From the NCBI GenBank assembly GCA_017163975.1, contig JAFFSR010000292.1:131501-195500 (forward strand): DNA of 64,000 nucleotides. Reading direction: 5' to 3'. This DNA comes from Anastatus disparis (lineage: Eukaryota > Arthropoda > Insecta > Hymenoptera > Eupelmidae). The notes below the pieces were generated by a model, which saw only the letters and a program-made list of their open reading frames with translations, had not been told where the DNA came from and searched no databases. Every line of letters starts with the position of its first letter. Positions within the stretch are counted from its first letter, which is position 1. The position numbers and the translations under genes are program-made. Shown in pieces: positions 47,207-58,640 of the stretch.

Positions 47207-47587
47207 GAAGGGACCGAACTATCTGTCTTTGTCTAATAGCGTTTTTCATCATTTATGTAAACACTATCCGGTATAACAAGAAAAAAATAGCAGCCCCCGC
47301 TAGATATTAGTATAATTAGTAAATTTTGTAATAACAACCAAATTTTTTACCGCATAGTTTTTGACTAATTAGAGACCTACTAGCAATCTAGAATATAACC
47401 TATCTTTTTTTGGTAGGTCTCTAATTATTCAAAAACTACGCAGTGAAAAAATTCGGTTGTTATTACAAAATTTACTTATTATACTAATATCTAGCGGGGG
47501 CTGTTATTTTTTTCTTGTTATACCGGATAGTGTTTACATAAATGATGAAAAACGCTATTAGACAAAGACAGATAGTTCGGCCCCTTC
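47207..47587. mobile_element. TTAA-flanked palindrome, GAAGGGRCCGAACTATCTG ends (381 bp)
   Basis: GAAGGGACCGAACTATCTGT at the left is inverted at the right with one change. The arms are complementary to a centre near 47390. TTAA lies at 47203-47206 and 47588-47591. A truncated relative is at 34640-34767. Confidence 0.9.
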
Positions 47588-48445
47588 TTAACTTTTTAGA
47601 ATACTGCTATTAATTTCACAGGATAAAGGGCGCCACTATTTCTATCACTGTTTGATAAAATTTTCTACAATTAAACACGACGACTAAAATTTCTTACACG
47701 GTAATGGTGGAAAAGGAAAATTTGAATTTATCGCAACTCAATTTATACAAAAGAACAGTAACCGTAAATGAAATTTAAAATAAAATTTCTTTGCTGCGGC
47801 ACCACGAGCATATATATAAAAACTACAAGTTCTTTTATTTTAATTACTCGAAATAAATTCTTTATTTTTCTCTACAAGACTTTTTCTCTTTCACGCGCTT
47901 ATCTCTCACAAAGGGCTCTTTGTTTTATGCAATACTCGTGACACACGTCCACACATGAAAATTTTGACTGGCCAATCACAACGCTTGTTATTAACAATTT
48001 CCGGGCGCTAAATTTTATATCTTGTAACTTATTCAGTAATTTATTCGCAAAACACTTTAAAAAAATAAATAAAATCATAACAAAATTATTCCTGAAACTT
48101 AAGTCTCTAAATTTAGTTAAAAACCTCTGGTTTTAAATATATACGGCGCGTGTTTACTTACTACCGACTTGCTTGTGTCTAATCGTTCTATTTCTTTCTT
48201 ACTCACTCATATAACGCGTTAACAATCTTTCTCTTCGTGGCGCACATAAACTTACAATACACATAAAAATATAAATCATTTCAAATGCTATATAATTATA
48301 ACTATTTTATAATAAATAAAGTCTTTTCTAACTATTATTTTTAAAACGCATTGCTTGTCTTCTTTTCTAGTACTGCGTACGCTAAATCCGCTTGAAGCGC
48401 TCCCTGTTTCGAGTCCTATGTTGCATTTTCTGGCAGGGTATTGGG
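47588..48445. other. AT-rich spacer with CT-rich blocks
   Basis: Pyrimidine-rich blocks at about 47870-47920 and 48180-48240 resemble those at 46690 and 47050. No gene recognised. Confidence 0.45.
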
Positions 48446-49007
48446 TTTGGAAATTTGCTTGCCAGCCATACCGCGTGGCTTTTTAGTAAGCTGTGAGAGA
48501 AGGATTATATTGCGTAGCCTATTTAATCTTATGTATTAGTAAATTTTTTTTGTGAAGTAAATAAATAATGTAATTATTTGACTATGTTAAATATAACGTT
48601 ATGACATATCGTTTTAAGGTAAATATATGTCCAGTGCATAATTTATTCGAAATGATTCACAAAAGATGATTGTTTTGGTGTTCATTTTTCGATAGGTTAT
48701 AGCTTCAGATACTGCTTTAGAATGATTAAAAATGTAAACATTGTCAGCTAGAAAGAGCCGTCAAAATTCTTATAAACTTGACTATTTCATTTATGTACAC
48801 TTTAACATGCACGATTTTTTCTACAAAAATTCTCCATGTTTTCTTCTTTCTATACAAACTAATTTTCTAATCTTTTTAATTCTATTTAATTAAAAAATTA
48901 TAAAATACTACAATTTTCGCATGTAACCAATGTAATTCTCGAGCATTATCCTTCTCTCACAGCTTATCAATTAGCCACGTGATGACGCTGATAAGCAAAT
49001 TTCCAAA
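48446..49007. mobile_element. Inverted-repeat element, TTTGGAAATTTGCTT ends
   Basis: TTTGGAAATTTGCTTGCCAG at the left is matched inverted at the right (AGCAAATTTCCAAA). AGCTGTGAGAGAAGGAT follows in both arms. The loop of about 430 bp is AT-rich and without a gene. Confidence 0.7.
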
Positions 49008-49157
49008 TCAAATAGTTGACGATTTTTGTGAATTCCGTACACGTATTTCACGTTGGTAAAGCATATAAGTGTGTGGCGCGCATGCACGTATACGGACTAA
49101 TGGAATGAAAGATACTATGAACAATAAATCAGTGGCTTTACATTCGGCTTATTCTTG

Positions 49158-49192
<35 letters not shown>

Positions 49193-49240
49193 TTCTAAAT
49201 AGCAAGCAAGTTTTACAGTTTGTGTAGATTGTATTAATAA
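49008..49240. repeat. Spacer with TA/TG microsatellite
   Basis: 49157-49191 is a TA repeat followed by a short GT repeat. The rest is unremarkable. Confidence 0.6.
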
Positions 49241-49827
49241 CACAGGCCCACAAAATGAAAAAAAATGTCTGAACTTTTGACCGGACATACATATTCCCAT
49301 GTATTTTTCGACGCTGAATCCGAATCTGTAATAAAAATATAGGGTTTTCCTACCTTTTCTCAGAGTTTTATTGAAAAAACCTCATTTTTTACGGTTTTTT
49401 TGCGGTTTTTCGAGTCTAGAAAAAACAAATCATGAGATACGGTTAATTGGACTTCAAAATCGAATTCTACGGGAAAAAATACACGGGAAACCATACCTTC
49501 AAATTTTTTTAACGCGATTCTAGTCCTCTGTATGGAGCTGAAAAGATGAGGAAATCGGTAAAAGTCGAAATTTTGCCTAAAATGGATTTAAACAATATTA
49601 AAATTTAATCATGCGTCTTTTGAAGAGTCGATAAACATTGAAAATACTATCCTGGGGTTTTTCAGATTGCTGATCATGAATTTGAAGTCAGATTGTGTAA
49701 AAACTACTTCTAGAGGGCGGTGACAAGAACTGTATATGGTAAATTTATCGATTTTTTAAAAATTTTACGTCTGAAATACTAATTTTAGAGTCTTTCACAG
49801 CATTGACTGTAAATTCAAGATATTAAC

Positions 49828-49869
49828 TTAGCCTATTGTGTACGTTAAACTTAACATTTTGTCTATGTT

Positions 49870-49905
<36 letters not shown>

Positions 49906-50523
49906 GATGTTTTTTTTAAATTGGCTTACGCTTACGTACACGTTTCTCTTCGAATGACCGATGTAGTGGATTTCTGACACGTTTTTGTCCTTTTTCGCAG
50001 CTGTTTCTCTTTTGATCATCCAGCAGTAATCTGCTAACATGTTGATACCCCAGTTTCCTTGAAATCTACGTTCAAACTCCTTTAAATCTTGGTGAAATCG
50101 TTCACCATGCTCTTCACTAAAGTCTCCGTTATTTTCAGGAAACTGATCAACGTGTGAATCAAGAAAATGAAGTTTTAAGTTCATTAGACAACCCAATTTT
50201 TCAAAATTACGTACCATTCTTTTCACAATAGCTTTATAATTCGTGTCTTTGGCATTACCCAAAAATTTCGTCGATACCTCTTTAAAACTTAACCATGCTG
50301 CCTTTTCAACATCAGTCATGCTTTGTTCAAAGTTTTCGTCTCTAAATAAAGTTCGGATTTCAGGACCATCAAAAATACCTTCATTTAATTTAGCATCAGA
50401 TTTATGGGGAAATACTTTGCTTGTATATTGGAAGCATTGACCGTCCTTGTCCAAAGCTTTAACTAATTGCTTTATCAATCCAAGCTTTATATGCAGAGGC
50501 GGTATCAAAATTTCGAATGGCAA
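49828..50523 (-). pseudogene. Transposase-like fragment, left arm copy
   Basis: Minus-strand copy of the C-terminal part. It starts at the fold junction (MPFEILIPPLHIKLGL) and runs through FPHKSDAKLNEGIFDGP, WLSFKEVSTKFLGN, LHFLDSHVDQFPENNGDFSE, EEHGERFHQDLKEFERRFQG and LADYCWMIKRE. Here the residue after IHYIGH is Ser, so the frame runs on through the microsatellite (a RERERE stretch) to 49828. The N-terminal half of the protein is absent from this arm. Confidence 0.75.
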
Positions 50524-51279
50524 ATATGTGGCGATTTAAAGATTTTATCTATGATACTTGGACAACAATCTGGATTTACGAAGTACCCATGTTATTTATG
50601 CATGTTTGATAGCAGAGATAGAGAAAAACACTATAAAAAGAAAATTTGGCCATCAAGAGAATCGTTTGAACCTGGAAAACAGAATGTTATAAAAGATCCA
50701 CTCGTTAATCCTTCGAAAATTTTGATACCGCCTCTGCATATAAAGCTTGGATTGATAAAGCAATTAGTTAAAGCTTTGGACAAGGACGGTCAATGCTTCC
50801 AATATATAAGCAAAGTATTTCCCCATAAATCTGATGCTAAATTAAATGAAGGTATTTTTGATGGTCCTGAAATCCGAACTTTATTTAGAGACGAAAACTT
50901 TGAACAAAGCATGACTGATGTTGAAAAGGCAGCATGGTTAAGTTTTAAAGAGGTATCGACGAAATTTTTGGGTAATGCCAAAGACACGAATTATAAAGCT
51001 ATTGTGAAAAGAATGGTACGTAATTTTGAAAAATTGGGTTGTCTAATGAACTTAAAACTTCATTTTCTTGATTCACACGTTGATCAGTTTCCTGAAAATA
51101 ACGGAGACTTTAGTGAAGAGCATGGTGAACGATTTCACCAAGATTTAAAGGTGTTTGAACGTAGATTTCAAGGAAACTGGGGTATCAACATGTTAGCAGA
51201 TTACTGCTGGATGATAAAAAGAGAAACAGCTGCGAAAAAGGACAAAAACGTGTCAGAAATCCACTACATCGGTCATTAG
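50467..51279 (+). pseudogene. Transposase-like fragment, right arm plus unique spacer
   Basis: The 270-codon frame starts artificially inside the left arm (about 19 residues from its antisense). It then enters genuine coding at ICGDLKILSMILGQQSG, followed by FTKYPCYLCMFDSRDREKHY, KKKIWPSRESFEPGKQNVI, and the same C-terminal region as the left arm. It ends at a TAG after IHYIGH where the other arm has TCG. The CYLCMFDSR segment looks like a zinc-binding knuckle and HGERFHQD like part of a catalytic region (inference). Similar uncharacterised proteins are common in insect genomes as I recall them. The true N-terminus is missing. Confidence 0.75.
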
Positions 51280-51984
51280 AAGAGAAACGTGTACGTAAGC
51301 GTAAGCCAATTTAAAAAAACATCGGAAGAGAGAGAGAGAGAGAGAGAGAGAGACAAACATAGACAAAATGTTAAGTTTAACGTACACAATAGGCTAAGTT
51401 AATATCTTGAATTTACAGTCAATGCTGTGAAAGACTCTAAAATTAGTATTTCAGACGTAAAATTTTTAAAAAATCGATAAATTTACCATATACAGTTCTT
51501 GTCACCGCCCTCTAGAAGTAGTTTTTACACAATCTGACTTCAAATTCATGATCAGCAATCTGAAAAACCCCAGGATAGTATTTTCAATGTTTATCGACTC
51601 TTCAAAAGACGCATGATTAAATTTTAATATTGTTTAAATCCATTTTAGGCAAAATTTCGACTTTTACCGATTTCCTCATCTTTTCAGCCCCATACAGAGG
51701 ACTAGAATCGCGTTAAAAAAATTTGAAGGTATGGTTTCCCGTGTATTTTTTCCCGTAGAATTCGATTTTGAAGTCCAATTAACCGTATCTCATGATTTGT
51801 TTTTTCTAGACTCGAAAAACCGCAAAAAAACCGTAAAAAATGAGGTTTTTTCAATAAAACTCTGAGAAAAGGTAGGAAAACCCTATATTTTTATTACAGA
51901 TTCGGATTCAGCGTCGAAAAATACATGGGAATATGTATGTCCGGTCAAAAGTTCAGACATTTTTTTTCATTTTGTGGGCCTGTG

Positions 51985-52218
51985 TAATTATTTAATTCAA
52001 TTTCACGTTCTAAGTATATTTTGGTAATTGTTTTGGTTTCTTTTTTTTGATTTATCATTTGGGGAATGCTTAGTTTTACTGATACATAGATTTCTTCTTT
52101 TTATTTGAATTATCATTCATGGAGTGCGTAGTTTTTGTTAAGTATTGCTTTTTAAGGGTATAGATTTCGTATGGCGGATTTACCACACACTTACTAGAAA
52201 ATAGTGTTCGATACGCGT
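51985..52218. other. Spacer
   Basis: No gene or repeat recognised. Confidence 0.5.
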
Positions 52219-52281
52219 GTCCTATGTGCCATTTTCCGGCACGGCGTAAGCCTCACCGTGCCAAAAAATGACTCATAGGAC
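52219..52281. repeat. Short hairpin, GTCCTATG ... CATAGGAC
   Basis: GTCCTATGTGCCATTTTCCGGCACGG pairs with CCGTGCCAAAAAATG, then CATAGGAC (interrupted by short loops). A related GTCCTATGTTGCATTTTCTG occurs alone at 48413-48432. Confidence 0.65.
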
Positions 52282-52632
52282 CCTTATATCAAAAAATACT
52301 ATTTCACCACCGGCGCCACTGACGTTCTCTTTTCTTTAACTTCGTTGTCACTGGGCGGGAATATTTGAATTAAATTTTGAATTCGTCTCCATTACAGTTT
52401 GCATGAAAATAGATTTTAAAAAATATAATTTTATTTTAATTTTTATTTAAAATTCAATTTAAGACTTTTATAGGCACCATCAAATTCTATTATTCAGTCA
52501 AAAAAAATATAAATATAAAAAAAAATTGAAAATTTCTTGGGACGTAAAACCACGTTACAAAGTTTTGGATTGAAATTTTATTTATATCTTATAACGAGGA
52601 AGGTATTCGGAAAAACATGTGAAAAATAGAGC
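52282..52632. other. AT-rich spacer, possibly the body of a SINE
   Basis: If the tRNA-like sequence at 52633-52704 is a SINE head on the minus strand, its body would lie here. No terminal poly-A or target duplication was identified. Confidence 0.35.
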
Positions 52633-52704
52633 TACGGTGTCGAGATTCGAACCGAGGACCACTGGATGAAAAGCGAAGATGCTACCCATTATCCACGCGC
52701 CGCA
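52633..52704 (-). tRNA. tRNA-like sequence, probably a SINE head or pseudo-tRNA
   Basis: On the minus strand, 72 bases with an A-box-like TGGATAATGGGTAGC and a B-box GGTTCGAATC. The acceptor TGCGGCG faces CACCGTA (one mismatch, one wobble). CTTTTCATCC sits in the anticodon-loop position, which could give TTC. The T stem is poorly paired, so a functional tRNA is unlikely. Confidence 0.45.
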
Positions 52705-53097
52705 GTGAACGCGACGAGTGCCAGTACACTATTATTGATTCTTCGCCGGGAATGAAAATGAGAATCATTTTCATTGCACCGACAAGCTCGAATACATATC
52801 CGTTACAATCTTTATATAAAACTTTTTAAAAATTATGAAAAATTTATAAAACATTCTTCATTTTGAATGTTTCAAAAAATATAAGTTTTCTTTATTTGTT
52901 ACATAGTCATGTGACTCTCATACATCATTTTTAAAGCTAAAAAATTAATAAGTGAATAAGTTTTTCGAAAATTTATATATGTGTGGGTGAGAATGAGAGT
53001 GGCATAAGTCAAATTTTCAAAAAATTTAGTTAGTGATACATTTTGTTTTCTTAGCATTAAAAAAACTTGTTTTCCAAAATAGAGTGTCTTTGTATAC
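52705..53097. other. AT-rich spacer
   Basis: Nothing recognised apart from ordinary AT-rich DNA. Confidence 0.5.
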
Positions 53098-53475
53098 TGA
53101 AAAAACTCGAATCCAGCGTTGCGAAGTTGATCATACTAGCTGGATGCGAACAACATTCGAAGCATAAGAATATATAAAATCGTTGTAGGTTAATGCGTAA
53201 TCATATCGCAGTCAATTATTGCGACTGTCTGTACAAGATAGTAACGTGAATCCGAGTAGAGCGCTGCGACTGCATTGCCGGGTCAATCGTTTCGACTTGT
53301 CGGCATCTTGCATGCCGACAGCCGAGACCGGGCACAACTTTTAGCGTTGCGCGGTTGCTTGCTTTGACTTGTCGTCATTTCGCATGCTGCGAGCCGAAAT
53401 CGAGTTCAGAGACAACGTTGCGAGTTCGTATGCTTCGACTTTCTAGATTCTAATACTGCGAAAGTCGATATTAAT
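53098..53475. repeat. Short tandem duplication, GCGTTGCG / GCATGCYG-rich
   Basis: Two diverged copies of a unit of about 80-90 bp (CGACTTGTCGGCATCTTGCATG near 53295, TGACTTGTCGTCATTTCGCATG near 53365). GTTGCGA-type words recur across 53115-53460. It is GC-richer than its flanks. It resembles the short-unit arrays elsewhere in the window. Confidence 0.55.
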
Positions 53476-54384
53476 ACTTTATGTGAATTTAAACTATGTG
53501 TTAATTTAATTTTTATTCATTAATTTTCACAGTAAATGTTTTAATTTTTTAATATTATTTAGATTAAATTTTATTTATCAACATATAATACGAAACGTTT
53601 ATTAAATTAAATAAGGACTAGTGTTTCGTTATACTTTAATATTTACTCGAATTTCAAAAATTATATATCTTGTTTAAGTATATTTATTAATTATTTAAAA
53701 TAAAATGAAGTTGATCAATATTTTACATGAAAATATTTACTAAATCACCTTAATCAATTAATATAATCTAATGAATATCTATCTATCTAACTAAATGAGA
53801 TCTGATAAAAAATGTATTCGTATGTTTTCTTCAAAATTAAGGAGAGAAAAAAGATCATATGATCGATTATAAAATGAATATTTTTATGACTCTTTTGCAA
53901 ATTCAGAAGTTTTCAGTTATTTCCCCGTTGAAAATGAGAAAATTAATCAGGCAAGTTTCCTATTAAGTTTTTTTGTATATTGAATAGTAACATTTCACCA
54001 ATCAGGTAAGCTAAAAAATTTACATATTGTAATTTTCAAAAATTCAATTACATTCTATATGATATTTATAAGAAAAATGGTTCTATTAAATTTTTACTTA
54101 AGTTTGATCGGTTTGAATAAAAAAATTCATTAAAACATGAATTTAAAAAAAGATTTGAAACTGGAGCTCTAAAATTTATGTTTTCTATTTTTGGATCCAA
54201 TTGGAACTTGTTCCCTCAATTTTATCAATTTTTATTTTTTAACTGTGTCAGTAAATATGAAATATCTCATATACATACTTAAAAGTGTATTATTTTATTA
54301 AAAATTCATTAAATATAATAAAATAATATTTGAATGAAATTTATTTTAATAGAATTCAAAGATATAAAAATAAATCTTTAAACA
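53476..54384. other. AT-rich spacer
   Basis: About 900 bases of AT-rich DNA without a recognisable gene or repeat. Confidence 0.5.
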
Positions 54385-54640
54385 TTCTGACTTTGTATGT
54401 AACTTTTTTGGAACGATTTTCAAATAGTTACCATTCGCTCACATTAAAAAATACACAACTGTGTTTGCGAATAAATTGTCCGTTTCGAAAATAATAAACA
54501 AAAATCATTTTTTTTAAAGCTATATTGTACAGTACCTTCAAAATTTCATAAAGAGTATCAAATTTTTAAGAGGAATAACGGTTTTTATATAAAAATATTT
54601 TGTAATTACGACAGCATTCAAATAATTTTACAAATCTATT
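54385..54640. repeat. Degenerate single arm of the 8543-9366 palindrome family
   Basis: Collinear resemblance to the left arm at 8585-8850: ACTTTGTATGTAAC, TAATTGTCCGTT-like AAATTGTCCGTTTCG, GCTATATTGTACAGTACC against GCTACATTGAACGGCAC, and AGTATCAAATTTTT. Substitutions and small indels are common. It is interrupted downstream by the palindrome at 54724. Confidence 0.65.
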
Positions 54641-54723
54641 TGTTTCTTTTTATGAATTAGAAAAATCTGTTGGGAAGTACGTAACATAAAATATCTTATT
54701 TATTAAAAATATTAATTTAACTA

Positions 54724-55356
54724 ACAAGGAGAGTGTTTCACCTTCGGGTCACCGTTTTTGCTCAAATTTTGGGAATGTTTTCTGGATGCAGAAATATGAA
54801 GAAAGCCAAAATTTTAGAGGCCAACGCTCAATATTTCCCTAGTTACAGGCCATCGAAGAAAATCACTAATAAAGTTACTAGATTTCCAAACGCTTATAGT
54901 CCCTCAGAATTATTAGCTAGAAGCTTAAATCTTTTTTTGAATGAAAGCTGAGCTCAAATCCTTTCGAAATAGTAGTTATAGCATATCGAAATATTATTTT
55001 TTCCCAAAGTTATAGCATAATGAAGATTGAACCCAATTTTAGCTTTTATTATTAATTAATGTTTTAAACAAAAAATTCAGGTCCAATTTTTATTACGCTC
55101 TAACTTTGGGAAAAAATAATATTTTGAGATGGTCTAGGTGCTATTTCGAAAGGATTTGAGCTCAGCTTTCATTTAAAAAAGGTTTAAGCTTCTAGCTAAT
55201 AATGCTGAGGAACTATAAGCGTTTGAAAATCTAGTAACTTTTTTAGTGATTTTCTTCAACAGCCTGTAACTAGGGAAATATTGAGCATTGGCCTCTAAAA
55301 ATATTCCCAAAATTTGAACAAAAACGGTGACCCGAAGGTGAAACACTCTCCTTGTA
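54724..55356. mobile_element. Palindrome of 633 bp, ACAAGGAGAGTGTTTCACC ends
   Basis: The arms are complementary from ACAAGGAGAGTGTTTCACCT to its inverse at the right, through AGCTGAGCTCAAATCCTTTC near the centre (55040). The ends resemble those of 33131-33841. The 72-codon open frame starting at 54733 is a chance product of one arm and its mirror is closed. Confidence 0.85.
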
Positions 55357-56183
55357 AAAGCGTGTCCTTATTTAAAGACATTCTGTCTTCATAGAACAAA
55401 AGAGTTGCACATAAAACTTGGTTTTCAAATTATTTACTAATTTTTTTAAATATCAATAAATTTCAGCTTGTTTAATAAACTTGTATTTTTCATAATCAAA
55501 CTTTCCATACATTCTGGGTAAAATGGTTCTTGGCATTCATTACAAACTTGGCACGAGGATTGAGGGCACATAACAAACATATGAGAACAAGCTGTTAGTG
55601 TATAATAAATTAAATTAACATACAATATATCCAAAAACTTGGTGGTGATCGCTTCATTGATTTCAAACTTTCAATTAAAATTGTATTTCAAGAATGAAAG
55701 CTGCGCGTTATTCATTCAAGGAGTTTACACATCTATGCACAGCACTAATATCATAAATGGCCGTAATACAATAAAAAGAGGGAAAAGCAACACATGATTT
55801 TCATAACAGCGGCCTTTGTAGTAGGCAATAATGTGACCTGGGGAAAACTGAGAAGTATAAACATTTAAGGCCTAAGAGAAAAGTGGACATACTAAACAGC
55901 TCGAAGGGAAGAGGCTGTAAGGGCTAAACGAATGAGCTAATCGAGTTCAGGCCTTCATCAACTACAGTTCAATTGTCAAGGCTCTATGTACAACCAATCA
56001 ACTCAACACTTACAAAAAATATATTTTCATTATACATAAAATCAGAGTTTTTATTTGTACCTTATTTCTACTATTTGATCGATTTTTACAAGAATTTCGA
56101 CTTAATTTTTTTTTATTTAAAATCATAGATAATATGTTATAAAGCAAATATAAAAATTTTTTTTATTACAAAAAAACTATAAT
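55357..56183. other. Low-copy stretch
   Basis: The minus strand at 55500-55590 reads a Cys-rich run (CPQSSCQVCNECQEPFYPEC) in an open frame of about 62 codons. It might be a remnant exon of a zinc-binding protein, but there is no supporting context. 55640-56183 is unrecognised. Confidence 0.35.
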
Positions 56184-57031
56184 CTCTGTGGTAGCAAACC
56201 CATCGCAATTTAGCTGCAATTTTGCTGCGATTTCGCGTGCACGCACGAAAATTACAGCTATTTATACGTAATCTGCTTCCAACTTTTATTATGTTTTGCT
56301 GGCAGATGATATCAACAGACGCGGCAGCATACTTGCGTCAAAATTGCAGTGAAAGAGTGCTATTTTTTAAAATGAAAATATCGCACTTTCACGTGCAGCG
56401 AAGTTGCAGATTAATTGTTGCATGTACATTAAGCAGATGTGTGCAAATGGAAATTGCAAATAGGGGATAACAATATTGCTCGCGTACATATGTCAGAAAT
56501 GCATCAGGATTGTGGTAGGAGCATGTAGCAGACCCATGCAGTAAAATTACGTGAAAATTGCGACAGATATGTATTGCAGATGAGTGCAGCATAATTGCAT
56601 AAGAATTGCGAATGACAATTGCAAATAGGAGATAGCAATAAAGCATACTCATCTGCTATACATGACTGGCGCAATTTTCACGTAATTTTACTGCAAGCGT
56701 CTGCTGCATGCTACTAGAGCAATTCTGATGCGTTTCTGCCGTATGTACACGTGCGTTATTGCTATCCTCTATTTGCAATTACCATTCGTAATTCTGATGC
56801 AATTATGCTGCACTCATCTGTTTAACGTGCATACATCAATTATCTTGCAATCCTGCTGCGCGTGCGAGTGCAATATTCCGTTTTAATGAATAGCACTTCT
56901 TTGCTAAAATTTTGACACAAGTATGCTGGATGCATCTATTGTAATCATCTACCAGCTAAAATATAGTAAAAGTCGAAAGCAAATCATGCGTGTGCAGCGC
57001 ACTTTAAGTGCGGCAGATTTGGCTACCAGGG
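56184..57031. mobile_element. CCCTGGTAGC-ended element filled with TTGCA / TGCTGC repeats
   Basis: The left end TCTGTGGTAGCAAACCC faces the inverse of CCCTGGTAGCCAAAT at the right (imperfect). The inside is a degenerate array of GCAATTTTGCTGC-like units. The two halves are partly inverted (CAATTGCAAATAGG at 56575-56640 against CTATTTGCAATTACC at 56770-56790). No coding sequence. Confidence 0.65.
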
Positions 57032-57644
57032 CTACCTGATATTTGCTGAACTGTCTCCAAGAAAACTTAATTAGATGTTTTTTTATTGTTAAAGTGATTT
57101 CGGAAATAATGTTGGGTTTCATTTTTTAATTTAAAAATCACGCTTTTAATAAATGAGATTTTTCAGATCTTTTCATTTTTCACCATTTTTTGAAACTAGT
57201 AGAATGAAAAAAAAAAACTAAAAACCCAAAATATTTTATTAAGGTAGTATCAATAACAGGCTAGTCAATGGAAACACTATTTTAAAATATAATTTTATTT
57301 AAAAATATCTCAAAATGTCTTATAAGCTCTAATAATCTTTTAATAATTTTGTATGTATAATTTATTGATTATTTGAATTTTTAATTTATTAAAATTTATT
57401 TCAATAGAAATTTACTAAATTTGATTCATGATGTGAAACGAGATTTGGCAACATCGTGTAGCAGACTGTAATGAATTGAAAATCAAAGTTTGTTTTGGTT
57501 GTCAGAATCAATGTAAACAATATTCAATACTAACAGGAAACTTCTTATATTATATTAAAGTGAAACCACTTTTTTCTTCGTTTCTCCGGTTCTCCGTTTC
57601 TCTGGTTCTCCGGTTCTCCGGTTCTCCGCATTTTTTGAATGTGT
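57032..57644. other. AT-rich spacer
   Basis: No gene. 57580-57635 has a short CGGTTCTC repeat at the edge of the array. Confidence 0.5.
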
Positions 57645-58640
57645 CTTTCTTGGGCCTTATATTTTCTTGGGCCTTATATTTTCTTGGGCCTTATATTTTC
57701 TTGGGCCTTATATTTTCTTGGGCATTATAATTTTCTTGGGCCTTGTAACTTTTTGGACTCAATATTTTTTTGGGCCTAATATTTTTTTGGACTCAATATT
57801 TTTTTGGGCCCAATATTTTTTCGGTCTCTATATTTTTTGGGCCTTATTTCATTTGGGCCTTATATTTTATTGAGCCTTATATTTTCTTGGGCCTTATAAT
57901 TTTTTGGACTCAATATTTTTTTGGGCCCAATATATTTTCGATCTCTATATTTTTTGGGCCTTATTTTTTTTGGGTCTTATATTTTATTGAGCCTTATATT
58001 TTTTTGGGCCTTATAATTTTTTGGACTTAATATTTTTTTGGGCCCAATATTTTTTCGGCCTCTATATTTTTTGGGCCTTATATTTTACTGAGCCTAATAC
58101 TTTCTTGGGTCCTATATTTTTTGAGCCTTATAATTTTTTGGACTTAATATTTTTTTGGGCCCAATATTTTTTCGGTCTCTATATTTTTTGGGCCTTACAT
58201 TTTATTGAGCCTTATACTTTCTTAGGCCTTATATTTTTTTGGGCCTTATAATTTTTTGGACTTAATATTTTTTTGGGCCCAATATTTTTTTGGTCTCCAT
58301 ATTTTTTGGGCCTTATATTTTCTTGAGCCCTAATTTTTTCTGGGGCCAATATTTTTTCGGTCTCTATATTTTTTGGGCCTTATATTTTCTTGAGCCTTAA
58401 TTTTTTTGGGTCTTATATTTTATCGAGCCTAATACTTTCTTGGGCCTTATATTTTTTGGGCCTTATAATTTTTTCGACTTAATATTTTTTTGGGCCCAAT
58501 ATTTTTTCGGTCTCTATATTTTTTGGGCCTTATATTTTCTCGGGCTGAACACTTTCTTTGGCTTTATATTTTTTGGGCCTTATATTTTCTTGGGCCTTAT
58601 ATTTTCTTGGGCTTTATATTTTTTTGATTCCTACATTTTT
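57645..58640. repeat. 18-bp minisatellite array (GGGCCTTATATTTTCTTG)
   Basis: The first units are perfect 18-mers GGGCCTTATATTTTCTTG. Further on, variants (GGACTTAATATTTTTTTG, GGCCCAATATTTTTTCGG) form a higher-order unit of about 118 bp (near 58020, 58138, 58257). The stop-free frames (GLIFSW, ALYFLG) follow from the multiple-of-3 unit. Confidence 0.9.

Larger units (their letters stand above)
49241..51984. mobile_element. Inverted duplication (2,744 bp) of the 3' half of a transposon
   Basis: CACAGGCCCACAAAATGAAA at the left is mirrored at the right. The arms 49241-50506 and 50720-51984 (about 1,266 bp each) are nearly identical inverted copies. The spacer 50507-50719 is unique and coding. 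Each arm carries the same 3' part of a transposase-like gene plus a TC/GA microsatellite of slightly different length (about 31 against 27 bases). The arms differ at very few positions, so the duplication is recent. The structure is a foldback derivative of an autonomous element. Confidence 0.9.

Noticed and set aside
54733..54951. 72-codon plus-strand frame as a small protein
   Set aside because: Lies entirely in one arm of a palindrome and is not maintained in the mirrored arm.
55446..55634. Cys-rich minus frame (CPQSSCQVCNECQEPFYPEC) as a zinc-finger exon
   Set aside because: Suggestive but isolated: no recognised fold, no flanking exons, and no second copy in the window.
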